A stretch of 60,304 bases of DNA from Clostridium sp. OM02-18AC (lineage in GTDB: Bacteria > Bacillota > Clostridia > Lachnospirales > Lachnospiraceae). The notes beneath the pieces were generated by a model that was not told the DNA's origin, ran no database searches, and worked only from the letters and a program-made list of their open reading frames with translations. Shown here piece by piece: positions 55,944 to 60,304 of the stretch. Location: assembly GCF_003481825.1 (NCBI RefSeq), contig NZ_QULW01000023.1:1-60304 (forward strand), read 5' to 3'. The translations under genes and the position numbers were made by a program. Numbering within the stretch: position 1 is the first letter of the stretch; the number at the start of each line of letters is the position of its first letter.

Positions 55944-57137
55944 ATGAAACATACAAAGAAATTAACCGCAGCCGCACTCGCCGGAATGCTCGGTGCCATG
56001 AGCCTGTTTTCCAGCGTAACTGCGTACGCCGCGACTGGCTGGCAGCAGAGCGGCAGTACCTATTACTATTATGATGCAAATGGGGAATTGCACAAGGGTT
56101 GGCTGAACACGGACAATGGCTACTACTATCTGAACTTATCTACCGGCAAGATGACCGTTGGCTGGCTGAAGATCAATAACAAATGGTACTACTTCCAGGG
56201 CAATGGTGTTATGGCGACCGGATGGGTGAAGGATAACGGCAAGTACTATTACATGCTGACCGACGGCACCATGCACACAGGCTGGGTCAGCATCGACAAT
56301 AACTACTATTATCTATCCGACAGTGGCGCCATGGCGACCGGATGGGTGAACATGGACAATGGCTGGTATTACTTTGACCCGGATAACGGCACATGCACTG
56401 TGAACAGTGCCCGGGCGATCAAGGACAGCTGGTACATGTTTGGCAATGACGGAAAGATGCTTACTGGCTGGCAGCAGGTGGACGGCGCTTACTACTATTT
56501 CCACACCGACGGCAAAATGCTGATCGGATGGCTCAGTGACGGCACCAACGACTACTACATGGATCCGGCAAATGGACGCATGTCAACCGGATGGAAACAG
56601 ATTGAGAATTCTTATTACTATTTTAATAACTCCGGTCACAAGCTCACCGGATGGATCCAGATTAACGGAACTTACTATTACTTAAATCCGTCAGATAAAG
56701 GTCGCATGGCAGCAAACACAACGTTAAAGATCGACGGAGTTTCCTATAGTTTTGCTGCGAACGGCGCATGTATGACGAGTAATGGGAATGCACTGAATGG
56801 AAGCAATCCTTCCAACAATACAACCCCGGGCAACAGTTCTTCCGGCAGCTCTGCTCCGGGCTCTGTTACAAACACAGCAACAGGCGGTGTTACACCAGGC
56901 AGCACCAATCCTACTGTCAGCAACGCTGCTTCCACACCGGGAAGTTCTTCTTCCAATAACAACAGCAACAATGAGTACGTTGCCTCGGGTCCGGCTACCG
57001 GCAAGAATGATCCGAGTTTTAACGGAAGCACGGTAAATTCATCCAGCAATAACACCTCTCCGGGTAGCAGCAACAGCAATTCCAGCTCTGGCAACTATGT
57101 TCTGCAGGTCGGACTGACAACCGGACCAAGACCGTAA
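55944..57137 (+). CDS. Choline-binding repeat protein with Ser/Asn/Gly-rich tail
   Basis: 397 residues, AGGAGG before the ATG. Signal peptide 1-30 (LAGMLGAMSLFSSVTAYA-A). Residues 31-285 are about eleven regular repeats of the classic choline-binding type (GWLNTDNGYYYLNLSTGKM, GWVKDNGKYYYMLTDGTM). The last 110 residues are a low-complexity S/N/G/T/P tail ending VLQVGLTTGPRP, likely unfolded and exposed. It differs from the leader-sharing family: other signal peptide, other leader, regular repeats. It follows the CDP-choline gene by 110 bp, and may share its regulation. Confidence 0.9.
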   Translation: MKHTKKLTAAALAGMLGAMSLFSSVTAYAATGWQQSGSTYYYYDANGELHKGWLNTDNGYYYLNLSTGKMTVGWLKINNKWYYFQGNGVMATGWVKDNGKYYYMLTDGTMHTGWVSIDNNYYYLSDSGAMATGWVNMDNGWYYFDPDNGTCTVNSARAIKDSWYMFGNDGKMLTGWQQVDGAYYYFHTDGKMLIGWLSDGTNDYYMDPANGRMSTGWKQIENSYYYFNNSGHKLTGWIQINGTYYYLNPSDKGRMAANTTLKIDGVSYSFAANGACMTSNGNALNGSNPSNNTTPGNSSSGSSAPGSVTNTATGGVTPGSTNPTVSNAASTPGSSSSNNNSNNEYVASGPATGKNDPSFNGSTVNSSSNNTSPGSSNSNSSSGNYVLQVGLTTGPRP

Positions 57138-57146
57138 TTTTTTTGC

Positions 57147-57193
57147 GGGCGGGGAAAATGGAAACAGTATCATTTCCATTCTTCCCGCCCTTT
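57147..57193 (+). terminator. Terminator after the choline-binding/tail protein
   Basis: GGGCGGGGAA ... TTCCCGCCC long stem with inner pairing AATGGAAA / TTTCCATT, then TTTACTT. Confidence 0.85.
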
Positions 57194-57438
57194 ACTTATC
57201 ACTGTTTGCATAGACATCTAGGAAAGCTTCACGGATTGTGGGAAATCTGTGAAAAATTTTTACATTTTTCGAAAATCACTGTTCAAACGTAAGGCTTTCG
57301 TATATAATGTTATCTGTTTTCGGCACAAATGCCGGAGCGCGGATCAGAAAGAATCGTCCGTCAGAAAGCAATAGGGGAGCAGATTGCGATCAGCCTCTGT
57401 GTTGCCGACTGACAAGCAGAATACAGGAGGAAAGAACC

Positions 57439-57951
57439 ATGATGAAATTTTGGAAAAAGGCATTTCTTGCAGCTGCAGGCTGCACCATTCTTTTATGCGG
57501 ATGCACTAAGAGCAACATTGTACAGCCGGAAGAACAGACAGAAGGACCGGACTTTAATATCTATAACAACATTCAGTTGGATATGGATCAGTTTCACGAT
57601 GAGGTGAACGAAACTTACCTAGACGAAAATGATTACCCAATGGCTGACACGATCGACTTCACGATTGATGAGGACAACGCCCTGGTGGATCTTACGATTG
57701 TAGTGAAAGATGGTACCAGCGGAGCAGACGCAGCAGCATATGCAAGTGAAGTCATTAAAGGAATCAACGATGAGGCAGCTGTTCAGGATTACAGCTATGG
57801 AGAATCCGGAGAGGATACGTTCGGCGGATTTTTCCAGGACCGCAAGATCAACTTAAAGATTTATGAGAAGAGCGCATATGAATCGAATGGGGATCCGATG
57901 TATGAAACGGAGATTCCAGAAGATACGTATATGACGTTTGATATTCAGTAG
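57439..57951 (+). CDS. Lipoprotein of unknown function
   Basis: 170 residues from the ATG at 57439 (AGGAGG 8 bases upstream). Basic start MMKFWKK, hydrophobic core and lipobox ILLCGC make a lipoprotein signal; the mature protein starts at Cys24 or so and would be anchored on the outer face of the membrane. The rest is acidic with alternating beta-like segments (TIDFTIDEDNALVDLTIVVK). Family not recognised. A TATAAT lies at 57303, giving a leader of about 130 bases with a small hairpin (CGGCA / TGCCG). Ends in a TAG stop and a strong two-way terminator. Confidence 0.8.
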   Translation: MMKFWKKAFLAAAGCTILLCGCTKSNIVQPEEQTEGPDFNIYNNIQLDMDQFHDEVNETYLDENDYPMADTIDFTIDEDNALVDLTIVVKDGTSGADAAAYASEVIKGINDEAAVQDYSYGESGEDTFGGFFQDRKINLKIYEKSAYESNGDPMYETEIPEDTYMTFDIQ

Positions 57952-58059
57952 TTTTGCTACCATAAAATACGATATTATACTATTACAGATCGAACACGAT
58001 CAATCAAAACAATGACAGAAAAAGGAATCTGCCATCAGCAATCGGCAAATTCCCCAGTC

Positions 58060-58103
58060 AAAAAGTGGCAATCGCATTCCGTTTCATGCGATTGCCACTT
58101 TTT
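58060..58103. terminator. Two-way terminator between the lipoprotein gene and leuA
   Basis: Perfect 18-bp stem from AAAAAGTGGCAATCGCAT to its complement with an 8-base loop. T-runs on both strands. Genes converge here. Confidence 0.95.
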
Positions 58104-58119
58104 CTATTTTTACATCATT

Positions 58120-59796
58120 TTAGGAAAAGAACAATCTGTTCACTGCACTAAAGATAGCGCGGATCGAGGATCTGGTGATGTTGGAGCTTACGCCGACACC
58201 GTAGGTCACTCTGCCGCTGTCCTTATCCATTAAGTGGATGTAGGATGCTGCCTCTGCATTAGAACCGGAGTTCAGTGCGTGCTCGTTGTAGTCCAGAACC
58301 TTGATCTGGATGCCAAGTGCTTCTTCCAGACCGCGCTGTACAGCATCGATCGGACCGTTGCCGACACCCTCGAAGGTCTTCTCCATGCCGTGGTCGGTAT
58401 AGGTAACCTTGGCAAGCGTTGCAAACTCGCCATCGGAAGACTCGGTATCGGTGATCTGGCACTTGCGGAAGTGGATCGGCTCTTTCTTGTCTAAGTAATT
58501 CTTGCGGAACTCTTCCATGATCTGCTCCGGAGCAACCTCACCCTGCTGCTCGGAAATCTTCTGAATGACGTCTGCAAATTCTTTGTGCATGCCCTTCGGC
58601 AGTTTGAAACCGTAGAACGTATCCATAACGAAGGCCACACCGCCCTTTCCGGACTGGCTGTTGATACGAACGATTGGCTCGTACTGTCTGCCGATGTCGG
58701 ACGGATCGATCGGAAGGTACGGAACCTCCCAGTACTGGCCGTTTCTCTCGTGCAGAGCCTGCAACCCTTTGTTGATGGCATCCTGATGGGAGCCGGAGAA
58801 TGCGGTGAATACCAGCTTTCCTGCATACGGATGGCGCGGGTCGATGGTCATCTTGGTGCAGCGCTCGTATACTTCTGCGATCTCGCGGACATTCTCGATC
58901 TCCAGCTTCGGGTCGATGCCCTGGGAGAACATGTTGTAAGCAATGTTTAAGATATCGACATTACCAGTACGCTCGCCGTTTCCGAATAGGGTTCCCTCGA
59001 CACGGTCTGCGCCTGCAAGCAGTGCCAGCTCCGTTGCTGCCACGCCGGTGCCGCGGTCGTTGTGCGGGTGAACGCTTAAGATTACGCTGTCGCGGTTCTT
59101 GAAGTGTTTATCCATCCACTCGATCTGGTCTGCGTATACGTTCGGAGTGTTCATCTCTACGGTAGACGGCAGGTTGAAGATGATCGGCTTCTCTGGTGTT
59201 GCCTCGCCCCAGGTATCCTGAACAGCGGTGCAGACCTCCAGTGCGTAATCCAGCTCAGTGCCGGTGAAGCTCTCCGGAGAGTACTCTAACATCAAGTCAC
59301 CATCGTAGTCTTTTGCGTATTTCTTGACTAACTCGGTTCCCTCGATTGCGATCTGCTTGATCTCTTCCTTATTTTTGTGGAAGACAACGTCACGCTGTAA
59401 GGTAGAAGTAGAGTTGTAGATATGAACGACCACTTTCTTGATGCCCTGGATGGCCTCAAAGGTTCTCTTGATGAGGTGCTCACGGCACTGTACCAGAACC
59501 TGCACGCGGACATCGTCCGGGATGAGCTTGCGCTCTACCAACTGTCTTAAGAAGTCATACTCGATCTGGGATGCTGCCGGGAAACCGATCTCGATTTCCT
59601 TAAGGCCCAGCTTTACTAACATGTTGAAGAACTCGATCTTCTCTTCTACTACCATCGGCTCTACCAGTGCCTGGTTGCCGTCACGTAAGTCTACGCTGCA
59701 CCAGATCGGTGCTTTCTCGATTTCCTTGTTTGGCCACTCGCGCTCCGGGTAGTGGATGACCGGGTTTCTTTTGTATTTCTTGATATTTAACATCAT
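58120..59796 (-). CDS. leuA: 2-isopropylmalate synthase
   Basis: 558 residues, GGAGG 6 bases before the ATG. First committed step of leucine synthesis: acetyl-CoA plus 2-ketoisovalerate. N-terminal HMGL-like TIM barrel with the metal and substrate motif SVDLRDGNQAL, VHPHNDRGTGVAATE, GNGERTGNVD and GSHQDAIN; C-terminal regulatory LeuA dimer domain (about 430-558) that binds leucine. The length is that of the longer LeuA type. G+C-rich like glmS, so core genome. Neighbour of the surface-protein cluster with no obvious link. Confidence 0.96.
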   Translation of the reverse strand: MMLNIKKYKRNPVIHYPEREWPNKEIEKAPIWCSVDLRDGNQALVEPMVVEEKIEFFNMLVKLGLKEIEIGFPAASQIEYDFLRQLVERKLIPDDVRVQVLVQCREHLIKRTFEAIQGIKKVVVHIYNSTSTLQRDVVFHKNKEEIKQIAIEGTELVKKYAKDYDGDLMLEYSPESFTGTELDYALEVCTAVQDTWGEATPEKPIIFNLPSTVEMNTPNVYADQIEWMDKHFKNRDSVILSVHPHNDRGTGVAATELALLAGADRVEGTLFGNGERTGNVDILNIAYNMFSQGIDPKLEIENVREIAEVYERCTKMTIDPRHPYAGKLVFTAFSGSHQDAINKGLQALHERNGQYWEVPYLPIDPSDIGRQYEPIVRINSQSGKGGVAFVMDTFYGFKLPKGMHKEFADVIQKISEQQGEVAPEQIMEEFRKNYLDKKEPIHFRKCQITDTESSDGEFATLAKVTYTDHGMEKTFEGVGNGPIDAVQRGLEEALGIQIKVLDYNEHALNSGSNAEAASYIHLMDKDSGRVTYGVGVSSNITRSSIRAIFSAVNRLFFS

Positions 59797-60000
59797 GCTT
59801 TTCCTCCAATTTGTTCGTTGTCCGTGGCAGTCTCTGCTTTAGGTTTGCGCTGCCATTGTTTTTACAGGTTGCTTCTCGTATTCATGTCCTCGCTCAGCCC
59901 ATAACGGGCAGTCGCTCAATCACGCCGTAGAAGCGGACAATGAACAATATTGATCCTACTGATTCAGCCCCATCTTTCATCATTCCTTTTTTGAAAATTT
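59797..60000 (-). promoter_or_regulatory. leuA leader region, structured, type unknown
   Basis: The minus-strand leader contains short hairpins (GCCCGTTATGGGC; TGGCAG ... CTGCCA) and a 7-codon frame MNTRSNL. TGGCAGCGC is close to the T-box core but breaks it at an invariant base and no terminator T-run is present. Probably regulatory, but no known element could be assigned. Confidence 0.3.
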
Positions 60001-60304
60001 GATACGTTAAGGTGTATTTTATCACAAATAACAAGGGGTGGCAAGTGCCGGAAAACACTTACCTCCCCTTATATAAATATTACGCTTTGGATGTGTCATT
60101 TTTTCTCTGCAAATATCAAAATTTCTTTCGCAGATTTCTCTTTCGCGCCAAGTGCATTCTCCCACTTTTCTGCCTGAACATAACGCTTATGTGAACTACA
60201 TCGGCAATTGAATTACCGAGCATCTGATTACAAAGCATAGCTCCATAGTTTCAGGGGTGCGTCCATGACACCCTTACTGCTACCCAGGTGGGTTACACAG
60301 CTAC
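60001..60304. other. Stretch with no gene recognised
   Basis: AT-rich then mixed sequence to the window end. A small hairpin GGGTGCGTCCATGACACCC lies at 60255-60273. No RNA gene or reading frame with a ribosome site was found. Confidence 0.4.

Noticed and set aside
59797..60000. T-box riboswitch before leuA
   Set aside because: TGGCAGCGC departs from the invariant core, the base pairing to tRNA-Leu does not fit, and no terminator is seen.
60240..60304. Possible tRNA or other structured RNA at the window end
   Set aside because: Only a short hairpin; no cloverleaf or known RNA core, and the sequence is cut by the window border.
1..60304. CRISPR array
   Set aside because: No regularly spaced short repeats and no cas genes were found.

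Overview
The window looks like a Gram-positive gut clostridium, most probably a member of the Lachnospiraceae. The grounds are strong GGAGG-type ribosome binding sites almost everywhere, choline-binding (GW/aromatic) repeat proteins with short cleavable signal peptides, a lipoprotein, and housekeeping genes (glmS, leuA) of clostridial type. glmS and leuA are visibly richer in G+C than the AT-rich blocks between them, so much of the window is accessory DNA.

Layout. (1) 0.1-15.4 kb is a worn defence and mobile-element island: an ApeA-like HEPN protein, an IS66 transposase relic, a broken MjaI-type restriction endonuclease, a broken IS30-family element, an intact pair made of an RloC/PrrC-like zinc-hook ATPase and a TIR-like protein, a PD-(D/E)XK nuclease, then glmS with a tiny downstream gene, and a broken metallophosphoesterase-NACHT gene. 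(2) 15.5-44.8 kb is a surface polysaccharide locus. A secreted protein and an O-antigen-ligase-like gene lie at one end. From about 44.8 kb down to 18.6 kb, nearly all genes run on the minus strand from one promoter: initiating phosphoglycosyltransferase, ABC exporter pair, seven family-2 and one family-4 glycosyltransferases, two acyltransferase-3 proteins, a lipid-linked-sugar set (GT2, flippase-like, GtrA), a kinase/HAD/nucleotidyltransferase trio, a complete route to a CMP-activated Kdo-like sugar (kdsD, kdsA, kdsC and a NeuA-like synthetase fused to an RraA-like domain), a DUF115/GT42-like candidate ulosonate transferase and a Wzy-like polymerase. (3) 44.9-57.2 kb holds four choline-binding repeat proteins, three of them close paralogues that share a 93-bp leader, plus a tyrosine recombinase, a broken ATPase/nuclease gene and a HTH-LicC-LicA fusion that makes CDP-choline. 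(4) 57.4-60.3 kb holds a lipoprotein and leuA.

How the parts may work together. The polysaccharide operon builds and exports a glycan. The LicC/LicA fusion makes CDP-choline, which could decorate a surface polymer with phosphocholine, and the choline-binding repeats would dock on it. The most interesting candidate system is the paralogue cassette. Three genes share the same leader, including a TATAAT box and ribosome binding site. The shared block stops inside the -35 hexamer position, and only the copy at 53.7 kb has a good -35 (TTGATA, 17-bp spacing); the copies at 45.0 and 49.9 kb read TCAATA and CCAATA. With a tyrosine recombinase encoded beside them and two copies inverted relative to the third, this looks like a one-promoter, several-silent-genes antigen switch. 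A 15-codon relic of a fourth paralogue lies at 47.0 kb. This is inference from sequence layout; no recombination was observed.

Several accessory genes are broken at short poly-A runs or by single stop codons. This may be real decay, contingency-type slippage, or homopolymer sequencing error.
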